A stretch of DNA of 64,000 nt from Oscheius dolichura (lineage: Eukaryota > Nematoda > Chromadorea > Rhabditida > Rhabditidae). The translations under genes and the position numbers were made by a program. This document shows positions 24,263 to 36,855 of this stretch, one piece after another. The notes below the pieces were generated by a model. That model did no database searches and had not been told where the DNA came from. It saw only the letters and a list, made by a program, of their open reading frames with translations. Each line of letters starts with the position of its first letter. The stretch's first letter is position 1. Where the stretch lies: positions 7,874,001-7,938,000 of the forward strand of contig OW051492.1 of NCBI GenBank assembly GCA_932521035.1, written 5' to 3'.

Positions 24263-25302
24263 ATTTCCATTTCTTTGCGGACTAGTCGTTTTTGACTTCC
24301 GCCTGGTCGTTTTTGACTGCACAAGGTCAGCTGGTTACGCGTTTCCTTGCTCCCGGTAAACAAGAATAGCGAATGTTGTTTTACGCGGATAAGGTTTTTT
24401 CTGAATCCGAAGAGTCTGACAGAATCCAATAAAATATCTGAGATACTGGTCGAGTAGAGGACGTGGCCGTCAAATGGTGATCAGTGGATGGGAAATTGCG
24501 ATTCTGGCCGCAGGGCGTTGTTGCTGGGGGAGTTTTTGAACTGCTACAGCGGAACGGCAATGGGGTAGGCCGGTACTCTCCCAGCTGGCCAAGTCGACAG
24601 GGATGTTTGAACCTGGGTCTACTAGGGGTTCGGATATGCCACGTATCTTTGCCACTAGCTGGCAAGGTGGTTCAGTGGAATGGTCCAAACTATAGAGCGA
24701 CATTAATGAGATGGAGGCGTTTAGGAGAAAGGGGATTTATTATAACTGCATCAATTACAATAATAGGAGAGAAACTGTACTCACTAATGTCTGACCCATA
24801 CAACTATCAGACTGACTAGATAGCGCGCCCTGTTGGGAGGCGGGCTCATTGACCTTTCCTGACAAGAGTCAGGACAAGAGAGTCCGCATCCATAACCGCT
24901 GATGTTGTTGCTATTACTGTTTTGCAAAAGTCGACCGGTTGCAATTTGAAATCCATTGGAGCGTACGACCTCACGGTGCTCTAGTCCGGCTTGAAGCTCA
25001 GGCTTCTGGCACAGCTACCGTTCAGAGGGGGGTGATGGGGCTTTGGATTGTAGATTATCCAGGGAACCCGAGGGCTCTCGTAAAACTACATGTCGTATTG
25101 GCTGATAAGGCGAACCACCACTACTCTCTCCTTACTTCCATTTTTACACTTTCTTGCTATTTTCTTCGGCCTATATGTATCCTATTTCAGACTGGCATAT
25201 ATCCAGTCTTCACTTCCATTCTGAGTAGTGGATTTATCCTCCCCCCAAAGAGACCAGTGGTAGGCTCTCCAAGTTATCAACCGGACAGATCGTATTTTAG
25301 GT

Positions 25303-25602
25303 GGGCGGCCCAAGAAGAACGTAGATTTCATGGAGAAAGGAAGAACCTGGAAAAGCACCGCCCCGCTGGGCCACGACCATGACGAGAAGACATCGCTTCG
25401 CGACTTCGTACGGAGGCTGAACGACTTCTTTACGTACCACCGATTCATAGACGACCACGAGAATATCAGAAGTCTGCTCTGGAAGGATCAGCCCGTAACG
25501 TCTGACAAACGGACCGTGGGAGAAGCTGATCAACAGAATAAAACAATAAACACCTCCAATCTTTATTTCATGATGCAAATCCTCTCTCTCTATGCCTACT
25601 GA
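25303..25602 (+). other. Orphan open reading frame with exon-like features
   Basis: It follows an acceptor-like TATTTTAG. The frame encodes a charged segment (MEKGRTWKSTAPLGHDHDEK, then RDFVRRLNDFFTYHRFIDDH) to a stop at 25602. Composition looks protein-like, but no upstream exon joins it in a convincing frame, and AATAAA lies inside it. Function unknown. It may be a remnant exon or chance. Confidence 0.25.
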
Positions 25603-26398
25603 TACTCCTACTTGTTGCCTCCCTCTTCAGGGAAGCGGTTCCAAAATTTCTTCTAAACCTCTATTTTCATAGGGTCGGAAGGTATTAGTACCTCAAACTT
25701 GGGTAATTAAACCGACGACAACTCTTTGTCCTGGTTGATAAGGCAGAGAGACTGCCGAGGCCAGTCAGGTTTCAAAAAAAATCGATGAGTCAGCCGTCGA
25801 GTGTTTTTTTATTGCGAAAGAAGGTAAGAAGTGGGTGCTGTTCAGTTCAGGCCCGCTCGCCCAGTGGAACAGTTTTCGGCCTGGTGGCGCCGGGCGAGTG
25901 TGTCCTGTTTATGGCCGAGACCGTTATCGCCTTTTCTCTCTTTCTCTCCCTCTTATCAACACTTCGATAGTCGATTTTTCCGGCATTCTAACGTTTATCA
26001 GACCTCAGATTTGCTCTAAACCAACTGAAATTATGAACTGCCCCTCTTGATGGGTCGGAGGTGTTCTCCAAACCAGAAACTCATAGTTTGACCGGATTCC
26101 TTTCTTCCCGTCGGCCCACTCCTCGCTGACGCAATTTTAAACGTCACTCAGCTGATCTGATTTTTTGGCGAAAAATCGATTGACCCTGTCCCGTTCGGGC
26201 GCCCATTGTCCGCCGCCCCCGTAGCACTCCTTTTCTGTCCTTTTCCTCCATTTCCCTGCTCTATTTATATCAGCTACTCTTCGAAAACGGTGTAGATTTC
26301 AAAATCATCCATAGTTTTTCGTTTTTCCTAGTCATTTTATGCCTCTTTTTCTCTTGAAAATAACGTTTTTTCCCCGCCTAAACGGTAATATTTTCAGC

Positions 26399-28503
26399 AT
26401 GGGAGCAGCTAATACAAAAGAAAAGCAGCTGATCGAAGAATTGAGAGAAATATATCTGAACAAAATGAAAGAACTTCAGGTAAAGACCTCAATTGCATCA
26501 CCAGGGTCATCTGGTTTCAGGCACTCGAGAGAAATCTCGAGCCGCTCGACTTGGTCACCCTTCCCCAGGAACTGATACACAAAATCGTCAATAAGTTAGA
26601 ATACACGGATTTTGTCCACCTGGAGCGTTGCAGCCTGGCCACGGAGAATATCCTAAACGGCCGCAGCTTTTCGCTGAAACATTTCGTTCCAGGAATCTAT
26701 GTCAATAAGGTAGAGTTTACCTTAATTTTATTTATGACTATCTTTTTTCTTTAGAAAACAGTAAAAGTATCGAATGAATGGGATTATTATTCGAGCGAAT
26801 TGCCGCGAATCCCGTGGCACGTGGCTACAGCCCACGAGGCGCGCCTGAAGGCTGACATCGTCAATATTTCTGTACGTTTCGTTTTATTTTTCTGTTAGAA
26901 AGAGGAATGTTCAGCATAGAGCGAGTAGCGGTCGAATCCAGGCGGTAACTAAACTCTTTGAGAGGAATGGAACCACCGCGGAAGTTCTGAACATTAATGA
27001 GCATATACTTTTCACGGCGGAGGATTTGGACGGCCTGCTTACCGTATTGAATATCTCCCATTTGGACTGTAGACAATTCCTACCGAGGGAATTCTTCGCC
27101 CATCGCTGCTTACAAAATGTGAGTTTTTCTGTCTTGAACCTTTTTGGAATTTGAGTAATGTTTCGCAAATTGATGCAATTGTGGGTCGGTTTCAAAAGCG
27201 ACGTACTTTTATTGAAATCCCTTTGAAGAATAAATAAAAAAAAAGAAAGATTCTAAAAGATCCAAAAGACATTTTCCTGTTTCAGTTAACGAGCATGACC
27301 CTGTATACGACGGGCTGCACCGACGAGGAACTGCTCCACATAAAACAGGATGTCCTCTACATGACCAATGACTTCGTAACGGCTCAGGGGTTGAACAAAT
27401 TCTTGAAGGTAAGGGGGTTATTCATTTGTTTTCCTAATTCCTTACCCTGCTGGTAGAGAGCCATTTTCTTTCGATTCGTGCAAAGAATAGGAAAAAGAAC
27501 AGTCCCAACAGCCAGTGTACTGTAGTTTTTTCAGCAATGGAAGAGAGGGGACAGGAGCATGAACGTGATTGACATCGAATTCGACAATTCTTTCAATACC
27601 CGAAATTTTGATATCATCCTCGAGGGACTGGATGCTAATCCCGTCTGGACTCCCGATCTTCATGAGTACAGTATGGTAGGTCATCTTCTCCTGTTCTTTA
27701 TTCTCTTAATTTTTAGGTCCGTGACATCAAATTGGAAGAATACTACCCAATGACGACCAGTGACCCGGAACATGTTTATTCCATCTTCCAAAAAGATGAT
27801 GTCATGAATTTTCGGATGGTTCGCCTCAGTATGGGCAGATTTGAAGTCTTCTCTCATGAAAATGAAGTCGAGTTTCTGCTGTCTTATTTGGATATTGATC
27901 AGTATTATCTGATCACCGGATTGTGAGTTTTCCTACTATATTTTCCGATTTTGAGAGAATGGTCGTATCCCGAGAAACTGTCCCTTTTCTGATCAAGAGC
28001 TAGAATTGAGACCATTTCATTCGCGAGGCATATTTCTTTCGGAACAATTCGTATTTCTTTCGTATAAACCTTTCTCAATTTCGAAACCGAATGACGACAG
28101 CCGACCTCAGCTGTCCTCCCCTACTTTCCACCACCGTTTTTCCTTCCTCAATGCCTAAAATAAGAAAGTTTTCAGTTGTCCCCTCTGCAATACACAGTTC
28201 TGCTCCCACAGAAAGTATTTATCAACTCAACGATTCAAGAAGTTCTTCCCTCGACTGAATGATGCCATTATCACCGGCTTCAAGGTGTGTTGCCCTCCCT
28301 TTTCCGTATTTTTTGATTGCTTTTAGATAGCTTCCAAAATTTTTGCTGTTGGGAGATACAGTCAACTCCTTCTCGGAGCTCCTCTTCCCCCAGTTGCCCT
28401 TACGAACGACCAAGTCAAAAGGATGCGCTTCGAAGAAGGGGTCCATACTTCCCGGTGGCAGAAGATTCACTTCGATTTACGGATTTCCCTATTTAATTAT
28501 TAG
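26399..28503 (+). CDS. F-box family protein, array member H (divergent)
   Basis: Most divergent plus-strand member. It starts MGAANTKEKQ (Gly2, Thr6, fitting a myristoylation site) one base after a perfect ATTTTCAG acceptor, so trans-splicing is likely. Its N-terminus is helical and charged rather than purely acidic. The F-box contains LVTLPQELIHKIVNKLEY and LERCSLATENILNG. Then come RIPWHVATAHEA, SSGRIQAVTKLFERNGTTA, NDFVTAQGLNKFLK, NPVWTPDLHEYSM, a DPEHVYSIFQKDD segment, the module CPLCNTQFCSH with STQRFKKFFPRLNDAI, and a last exon ending ISLFNY. It resembles the minus-strand members in keeping the intron before the last exon. Frames are intact. Confidence 0.84.
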
Positions 28504-31500
28504 CTAACTTATTTCTTTCCAGATGTCTCTCTACTTGTAAAATTTTACCGGTGTTTAAATAAAATCATATTTATCCTTATTGGGGAGAGCTTTCCCTTGA
28601 AAACTGGAAGAACTTGAGCCGTCCGGGAAGGTTAGAATCGTTGAGGCTTGGAAGACACTCAATTATTCATACGGACCCAGCGAAAAACACATAGGAGACC
28701 TCTCTTCCTCATTAACTTTGCACAAAATTTGCAAAATAGGCGGTACCAAGGAGATTTGAATCCTCGGTTATGAATATTCTCCTGCAGTGCATTTTCATTA
28801 GCAAAACGTTCAAAAATGGGAATTCAAACGACGGAGGCGCTCTTTTTCGCCCGCTTTTCATTAAGCCCTTCCATATAGGGTCTTTCTCCCCTTTCAATCG
28901 ATGCAAATTTCCATCCCAAAGCTGGGAAGCCATGAACATATTGAAGAGAAGCAGATTATGTCTATTGTGGCCGATGCCGGCAGCTGATAGGCGCTGCCAT
29001 TGTCGATTCGATTCCCTCTGGGGGAATCCTCCTCTTTTTGCCTCCTCTTGCTCCATATTTTTTTATATCGAATCACTGGCAAACAGAGCTGTTTCTTAGA
29101 GCTCCATCTCTCTGAATATCGCATTTTTACGGCTCAGATAACACGTTAGAAGGCAGAGGGAGCAAAATTAGCCGAAGCCGGAGGATAGCGTCATTTCCGA
29201 CGGAGCACCCAGTTTCTGGTTTTAGAAACGGAAAAAACCTCCGGCACACGGGGCGGCAAACAATCCTTCTCCTCGATGTGCCCGTGGTGGTCGCGAGATC
29301 AAAACACAAGGTTCAGTTTTGCTTCTCCCCGCCGCGCCGTTTTGTCTCGTCCCCCCGGTCTTGAAGTACCCCATTAAATGAGGGGGCCAGTATGAAGAGA
29401 AGGAGAGAGTGGAGCGGGGGAAGGAACACGTCCTCCAACTTCTTCTCCCCGTCGTCGTCGTCGGCCCCACCCCATTATAATTAGTTCCTCCCCCCGTTCG
29501 TCCTTCTCCCCCTAATCGTCCCCTCTCCCCCACCCCAATGGACCCGGTCTTGTGTGCCATTTACGCTCGTCTCCCGCAGTTGTCCTGTCTCTCTTGTTAG
29601 TCAAAAGTGCGGGAACAGGGCCACCGCCAGCTGTCTCTCTCTCCTTCTCCCTATACCCCCACCAGTAGCCAGCCAGGCCATCCCCGTCAGCGCGAGTTTC
29701 CTCTCTAGGCAACAGTTGCTCTTCGTCTCCCAGGGAGATCTTCACAAAGGGACATCCTTTCCCACATTGTTCCTCTTGATTGCGTAAGACGATCCCCCGA
29801 CCGCCTAGCCCGTTTGCCCTGCGATCGGCACTACCTAACAGGAGGTCAGCACGGCCTATTTGCTCCAGGTTTTTGACGTAGCGTACCGGGGGGCTACGGG
29901 GGCTGACCACACGGCGGTGCGTCGCTTTATTGCTTCTCCCTGGCCCCATACTATACGGTTCGAGTTTGGTTTGAAGGTGTTCCCGTTTTCTTTGAAGTTT
30001 GGACGTTTACACGGCGGGACAGGTGCCGAAGAGGGTAATCCACGGGTCAATCCCCTTTCTCTATTGTCCTTGTCACCCAATTTTATTCGATTGACTGCTC
30101 AATCTATTCTACGCAGTCAAGTTGCCCACCTGGCGGTGATTGAATGTCCCCAAAAGAGGAATAATCCCATAACTGTAGCTTGTCTGCCACCTGCCCCTCC
30201 GGCCCCCTCCTCCCTTTATGTCTCCCATTCATCTTCCCTTCAAACGGTACCGCAATCGGAGTGCAAATAATCATTAAAAAATGGCCCATTTTCCTATTAG
30301 CGGAACATCTCTTTGAAGTCGCCTAATGGTCTCCCCCCTTCTCTCTCTCGAGATCCCCTCCTTCCCGGTCACGGGAGGGCATCACGCGGTGCCACTTTGA
30401 ACCACTGACCGCTTTTAAAAACACCACCACGACTGCTTCTTCCCCTCTCGTGTGTTTGTGTTTCTCACACCAACACACTTAATTATCAATGCATCCAATT
30501 GAGAATGGCTAATGAGGTTCTAACACGATCAGAAGGAGGGGATAATTCTGGGCATTCCGTTCTCTCTTGTCCTCCTTCAAATCCCAGATTATCTGTCAGG
30601 GGGAGGGTGACGTGTCTTCTTTATTGACCGGTCAATCCCGTCATAGGGGAGGAGGCTTCATCTCAAATATTAAACGAGGCAGAGAACGGGGGAGTCTTTG
30701 TATTTAAAGAGTCTACTCTTTGTTCCTTCTACCAGGAACTTGGCCGAGCTTTTTCGAAGAGTGATGATTGACACGAACCTCCTCTCTAACAAAAGTCACT
30801 CGGACACCCACTGCCAGCCACCTGTCCCCCCTCTCTCTCTCTGCTCTGTCTCCTCTGCTGGAGGTTCAATAGAATTCAATCGGGGGATAAATCTCTTTTT
30901 TGTCTCTCTCTCTGACTCCCAGTTAACAGACATCCCATCCTCCCGTTTGATTGTTCAGCTGTCCCATGGTGACCAACAATTTATGCTCTCGCTCTCTCCG
31001 TGACGTGCACCACCACGAACCCTGACAGCTGGATTCCATGCGTATATATGTCTCTTCGATTCCTCCCTCCTCTTCCCCTTCTTTATACCTTGGGAGAGGG
31101 GGATGACACACACACACACACACTCTCTCTCCCTCGCTTGTCTAAAAATCGAGAAATTGATCAAATAACAAGCAGCACTGATCTCTTCCCCCCCAAGCTG
31201 AACTTTCTCTCTCTCAAGGGATACTGTTTGCCATTTGCGCGAGGCCACCTTTTCTTTCTTTTGAAATGCCGGTGAAACGTCTACGTCTGAAGTCTTTTTT
31301 TACCCCGAAGAGACTCTAACCACAAAGGAACGGTTTGCACTGTTTCCGGTACGTTTTCAAAAGCTTTTTGCACCGAAACCCCGTGAAAAAAGAGCCAAGC
31401 GGAGGCCTGTTCAAGGAACTCGCCCTCCTTCTTCTTTTTATGACTCTTTTTGCACGAGTAAGCGAAAGAACGAAAAGCTCTTTTGCAATCCCCGTTCCCC

Positions 31501-34500
31501 AGATCTTCGAGAAAAGCAAAGCATTGTTTTCGAAACGCAGCGTAGGGCTTGCGTCATTGTGTCGTTGCGTCAAGCAGTACCAGGACCAGTCGAGTTCCAG
31601 CCACCTTTGTCCTCGAATTTCCTCCTTTTCTCTCAACTTTTTTCCTGGATTATGTTACAGTAATCAAAACATAAGCATATCTTATCTTTCCCCTGGTGCA
31701 TTCAGAAAATAGCAGCTTCCCTCTTAACTATAGTGTAGCGGGCAGTGCTTACCCCCTTGACCAACGTTCTCCCTCACTGCATCCAAAAACTCACCAAATG
31801 CGCGCCGCGCTCGAATAATTCGACCTTGCTTATTTTTTAAATGTCTATAATGTTCAAAATTTTATGGCGGACAAACAGGTATAGGTTATATTCCATAAGA
31901 GTAAGAAATTGCTGAAATATAACCCAAAATAGAGTTTCTGAGGTGAACATAGTGTTTCTATCGATAACTCAGCAATTTCTTACTCTTATGGAATATAACC
32001 TATATCAGCTTGTCCACCATAAAATTCTGAACAAGATAGACATAAAACAAATAAGCAAGGTCGAATTTTTCGAGCGCGGCGCGCATTTGGTGAGTTTTTG
32101 GGTGCGGTGAGGGAGAACGTTGACCCTTACCGTTCCCTGTTGACTGCGTTCCTTCTCCCAGCCGCCTGGATATCTTTATGACTCTCCCCTTCCTCCTAAA
32201 AATTCCCCTCTTATCAACATAATGATGCAAAATTGGTAGAAAACAAGTCAATCTCTCTTCCTGTCTCTTTCTCGGCCGAGAACAGCAGGAGGGAACAACT
32301 CACAAGATCACGCGAGGCCATGTGGCTCTCCTTGTGGCAATTAGTCACTCTCGGAAGCAAAAAAAAACAACATTCATCCATTGTTTATAAGAAGTCGCTC
32401 TCTGTTCACTCTTTCTGCTGTTCGGAGATAGGGTCCATTTATTCGATCCTCCATTTATCCCGGTTCAATCGCCGTAAACCTCTCGTTTTCTGCTCGTCTC
32501 TTGTCGTCTTCTCCTTGTAATTTGAGCCCTTTGACCAAAGCCAAGTGTAAAAGAGAGAAGAGCGACGGAGGAAATGGATCCCGCTACTAACCTGCCTTTT
32601 GAATGGCCGCCTCTTCCCCTTCCCTGTTCCTTTCTTCCAATTCTTTTGTCTTCTCTGGGAGATATCCACGTTTTCCCTTGGAACATCTCGACAGTTTCCT
32701 CTCTAGTGTACTCTACGGGAGGAGTCCTAGTTGTGTGTCTATTTTGATCTACTCTAGTCCTCAACAGAACACACTCTCGTTGTCGCCCTTTCTGTTTACC
32801 AGGGGCCTCCACCACCATCGTCTCGCTCCGTATCGGGTTTACGATGTCGTAACGTAAGAAAAGTCACGAGCAAATCCTTTAATACAACCTCTTCCTGACA
32901 CGAACCTCTGCCCCCCAGCTATGGTTTGTTTCAGCTCGGGGGGTGCTCCATGTTGTTTGGTCAAGCGAGAGAGAAAGACAACCAGCTGGTCAAATGATGA
33001 CGCGCTCATTTACTTGTTTCTGCCACCCTTACCTTTTCCCTGATTCCCTTTTTCCAAGACTAAAAAACAGCTGTGTGTGTGAGAAATACGAATGCAGTCC
33101 AGTGGGGAGACAGCAGTGGGTGGCAATGATCGAGTTTCTACGGGTGCAGGTGACCTTTTCCCAGCCAGTCGCTTCTCTTCTCAATCCGAATGAGATCAAG
33201 ACGACCAATTTGGTCATTAGAGGAAGGCAGTCTGTACTATATCTGTAAGCTGGGAGGTCAAACACCCATCGCGCTTCCTTCCCCCCTTCAAAAACATGTT
33301 GTCTTCCGCCATCTCCTTGACCGCAAATCGCGAGTATCTTGATATTTTGGTGGTCAGGAAGCCGTCTCTTCCTGTTATTTTCAAGGCTAGGGAATGGAGG
33401 AAAGCCAGATGCTGTCTGGGCATACTGTAGGGAGTGTCAGGGACTCTTACAGCCATTTAAACCCCTTTTATAAGCGTCTCTCATTCCCTCCAGCTCTTCA
33501 TAATCTTCCATATTCTGTTGACACAGCCTCGGTTGAATTTCATTCTAATTGCCATTTGATCCGACTAAACTGGGGGGACTTTTCCATCTCTCTCTCTCTT
33601 GCATCATCCAAGCCAGCTCAGGGGGATATTTACAGGCTCTCTTCAGTTTACAGTCCCGTGCTGTACAGCCCCCACTAATAGCCCCCATGACCCTCCCAAA
33701 TTGTATTGTTCGCATCCTTTGACCCCTATGGGTCATCTGCCAGTTTGCCCTTTGACTTTACTCTCTCTCTCTCTTCCCTGGCAGTCTCTCCCGGTGTCTC
33801 TGTCTATCAGCTGATGATCCTGGGCTGGCACGGAAAGTACGCGCCGGGGAGACAGCGGCCCTCCTCCACCTCTCTCCGAGCTGCTGATAAGGAGCCAGCT
33901 GTGACTTTCCCCTTTCCAAGTCGCTTGTAGTTCTTTTTGGGGACGAGACAGTCACATGACCACCGGGGGATATGGGCGTGGGAAGAGACGTCGATTGATC
34001 TCGTCGATCTGCCTTCTCCGCTGTGCTACAGGCCCAATTCGGCACGTGTCCTGTCTTCCCGTCTCTCCCTGTCTCCCGGCACAGCTGGCCCCCCGCTACA
34101 AAAAGTTCTCCAAGGACAATTGTCGTTCTTTTTCCCTTGGCCGAGTCACAGAGAGAGAGAGAGAGAGGCACATTTTGATCTGATCTTTCCTCCCCCCGTC
34201 AAACTTCAAAGTACCCCAGACATAAAAACCTGTGTGCCATTATTACATCAGCTGATCGATCTTTTAACTTTTCTCCCGCTTTCAATTTCTATTCACCCTC
34301 TTCTTGGTCTTTAACAGAAACCATACAGTGGTCATATGGGGAGAAAATGGTTTTCATCACATGGTAGCAGCTCGTACAAAATTGGACGGGCAGGGCCGTC
34401 AGCAAAATGGGAATATGGGAGGTGACGAACGTTTCGTGCGGGAGACGGGCCCATGTACGGATGGGAAGAGCTGGGACGTGGTCCTGGAGCGAAGAATCCC

Positions 34501-36485
34501 TAAAGGAGCCTGGAAGAGGCTCCAGATTACCCATGGCGTCATTGTTCTCCCTGAAAAATGGTAGTCGGGAGTCCACGATTATGGTACTGTAGTCCCCCTT
34601 GCATCATCCCGGCTGCCACATTTATACAGCCGGCTTGTTTTTTTTTGTTCAAAAGCGCCACTGGGAACTTTTCCTGATCCTTTTGGTCGCTTTATCACCA
34701 CTGGGATCTCTATTTTTTGCTCTCTCTGTGCCATTCTCCCGGCTGATAAGAGAGATTTCCCCATTTCCCGGGAGTATAACAACTTTAGTAGATGTAGTCT
34801 GGTCAACCTAATCTGTCAACACCATCCGCCGGCTTACCTTCTTTTTAAACAGCGGCGAATCTTCAGTCAGTTCGTGTTGTCTTTCGTTTAACTCCGGGGA
34901 CACAGGGGGAGGGGGAAAGACGAGGAACAACCAGCAGCTGCAACAGCTGTTTGACCCCCGTTCAAATTGCATCAGCAGTTCAATTTTCGTCCAAATTCTC
35001 CGTTTTTTTATTCTTCCTGGTCGATTCTGCAGTTTTTGACCTTGTTCAGCTGATTTCTACCGTAACCTCTGGTTCCATTAACACTTCCGTTTCAATTTTC
35101 CCCTACACATGAGTGTGTGCGTGACTCGCCAATCACATTTAGCACTTCCTTCTCCTTATCGGGTGGTCCTGTTTTAATTAGACTATAAAGGGAAGGGTTT
35201 CAACCGTAATCTTTGGAAAGGACGAGCAGGAAATGCCTCCCCACACCTGGGGGAACCTCCCCTATACAAACACGGCCGATGACCTGGCTCATTTACGTGG
35301 CGTGGCGTCTATTATTTCCCAGACTTCGGCCACGGATTGATGTCATATTATCTTCTTTTCTTTTACCTCATTCGGAGCGGGGAATCCCCTTTTCTATTTG
35401 TGAGAGAGAATTAAGGATAATTGGAGTCGCCGCCTCCGCTCTTGGTCTCTTGCCCCTATTCTTTCCTATGCACCGGGGGGTGACGTTGACTGGACTGCTC
35501 GCATCAGAAAACAAAAAAGGACGTGTTTTCCATGACTTTAACGGAATCCAAATGGGTGGGAAGGTGCCTTCCTTTCACCATTTCCAGGTGGTTCATAGGG
35601 CGCCTCCTTGCCTGCCGTTAATGCCCTCGGAACTCTTCTAATCTCTCCCCTTCCATTCCCACGAGATAGCGGAAGAGAATCTGTAATGTATACACGAAGA
35701 CGCGAGAATATATCTATCGGGGCCCCTCCAGGCCACGGCCCCCCGTCTCTACAAACACGCGGCCACGTCTCTTGTAGTAGGTGACCATAGGTCGTCTTTC
35801 TCTGCTCTCCCGGTCTTCTCTCCCTTTTAAAGTGAAAAATGATCTGATCAGTTACATTTTTCCCTGGTCAAAAACCATCCATCTGCTGCTGTTTACACAG
35901 GATGAGAAGAAAAATAATCTTTGATAAATGGTCTCTTCTTCTCTCTGTTGTTCTAATTTTTCTCCCCCTTTTTCCTGCTAGATTTGTCAACAACTCCCCC
36001 CACGTGGGAAAACGGCAATCAAAAACAAATGTTCGCTTATCTCTCGCTCTGTCCTTGTGAGTGCCCCAGTTATCCCCCCAGATCTCTTTCCTTCCTTCCA
36101 GGGAAAGATCTTTGTTTGTTCTTCTCTGGAAATGTGAACTATTTATTTGTTCTTTTCCCATCCACGTCGTCGTCTCCCCCTCGCCATTTCCCCCTTCTCA
36201 CTAACATCCGGACCACACACATAGCTCGCCGTCTTCTGCGGGTGCATTCAGGTGCAAACTCGCCTTATTCCTCATTTTTACTCTATTACATTAAACATAA
36301 CCTTTTCCACGCCTTTCAGGGGTATTATATTGCTTAAAAATGAAGGTCCTGGAGCGAAAAAAGCCTAAAATTTGCTTGAAAGCATGCCGCCAGCCAAAAT
36401 GGCGCCCTTCCTTCTCTTCTTTTCTCTTTGTCCTCGTATTTCCATTTTTTTATCCAATTCCTTCCAGACTGTCAAGATTTTTTGA
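28504..36485. other. Large gene-free, pyrimidine-rich region
   Basis: Nearly 8 kb without a gene I can support. The plus strand is rich in C/T, with many CTCTCTCT and CCCTTCC runs, a short (CA)n at about 31107-31123 and a (GA)n at about 34148-34167. Reading frames here are compositional, with Ser/Pro/Leu-rich products on one strand and Arg/Lys/Gly-rich products on the other, and have no recognisable domains. A long palindromic element lies at 31.76-32.13 kb. It may be regulatory or intronic DNA of a gene whose exons I cannot see. Confidence 0.5.
31757..32127. mobile_element. Long palindromic element (MITE/foldback-like, about 370 bp)
   Basis: The left arm runs from TTGACCAACGTTCTCCCTCA inward through AAAAACTCACCAAATGCGCG and TAGGTTATATTCCATAAGAG. 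The right arm contains the reverse complement of each block in mirrored order, ending GAGAACGTTGACC near 32125. Each arm is about 165 bp with few mismatches around a central spacer of about 40 bp. No coding frame is present, as expected for a non-autonomous foldback element. Confidence 0.8.
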
Positions 36486-36775
36486 ATGGCTACTACCTCC
36501 CACGTGGAACTCTTTCACCAAATGAAGAATGAGTTGCTTCGGGACCATGAAGCTGCCATTGGTCGTACGGTAGACCACCAGGCCTGGGAAAAGGTGTCCT
36601 ATTCCATCTCTCTAAAAATAACAATCTCCTTTCTTAGGCCATGGAAAATTACTATCACATGAGAGATCTAGTCGCATCACAACAGGATAAGCCAAAGCCG
36701 GTGTTTTGTATTTATACGGTTGAGCAGAGGGACTCCAGCCCGGAACAGGATCACAGTCAAGGCGGACTCTGGTAG
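36486..36775 (+). CDS. Small two-exon protein of unknown function
   Basis: About 80 residues. It starts MATTSHVELFHQMKNELLRD; exon 1 ends before a 44-bp intron (36594-36637, GTGTCC...TTCTTAG). Exon 2 encodes AMENYYHMRDLVASQQDK and a hydrophilic tail ending QGGLW. The N-terminal half looks helical and charged; there is no signal peptide or transmembrane segment. A TTCCAG acceptor-like site lies about 20 bases before the ATG. The intron junction is clean and keeps the frame, which supports a real gene. It ends 80 bp from the stop of the convergent receptor gene. I do not recognise a family. Confidence 0.45.
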
Positions 36776-36855
36776 AGGCGCCAAGCGGGATATGTACATA
36801 AAGAGAGAACAACTTGTTTGTACAAAATGAATCTTTTATTAAATGAGGTTTCTAC

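Larger units (their letters stand above)
24094..26398. other. Intergenic region with possible gene remnants
   Basis: About 2.3 kb between F-box genes G and H. It contains an inverted repeat at 24183-24262 and an orphan open frame at 25.3-25.6 kb. No assembled multi-exon gene could be supported. AATAAA motifs near 25537-25548 could serve a plus-strand transcript. Confidence 0.45.

Noticed and set aside
24668..24705. GGTGGTTCAGTGGAATGGTCC resembling a tRNA-Gly A box
   Set aside because: No B box, no acceptor pairing and no T-arm downstream.
24484..25382. Plus-strand frames of 111 and 147 residues (24484-24819, 24939-25382) as a possible gene between F-box genes G and H
   Set aside because: No homology, no splice arrangement linking them, and no domain-like composition. 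Only the separate 25.3-25.6 kb frame was kept, at low confidence.
29222..29949. Two overlapping minus-strand frames of over 110 residues rich in Gly/Arg/Glu
   Set aside because: Product composition simply mirrors the C/T-rich plus strand. No domain, no consistent splice sites.
33599..34314. Several plus- and minus-strand frames of 70-137 residues
   Set aside because: Serine/leucine/proline or arginine-rich shadows of low-complexity CTCTCT DNA.
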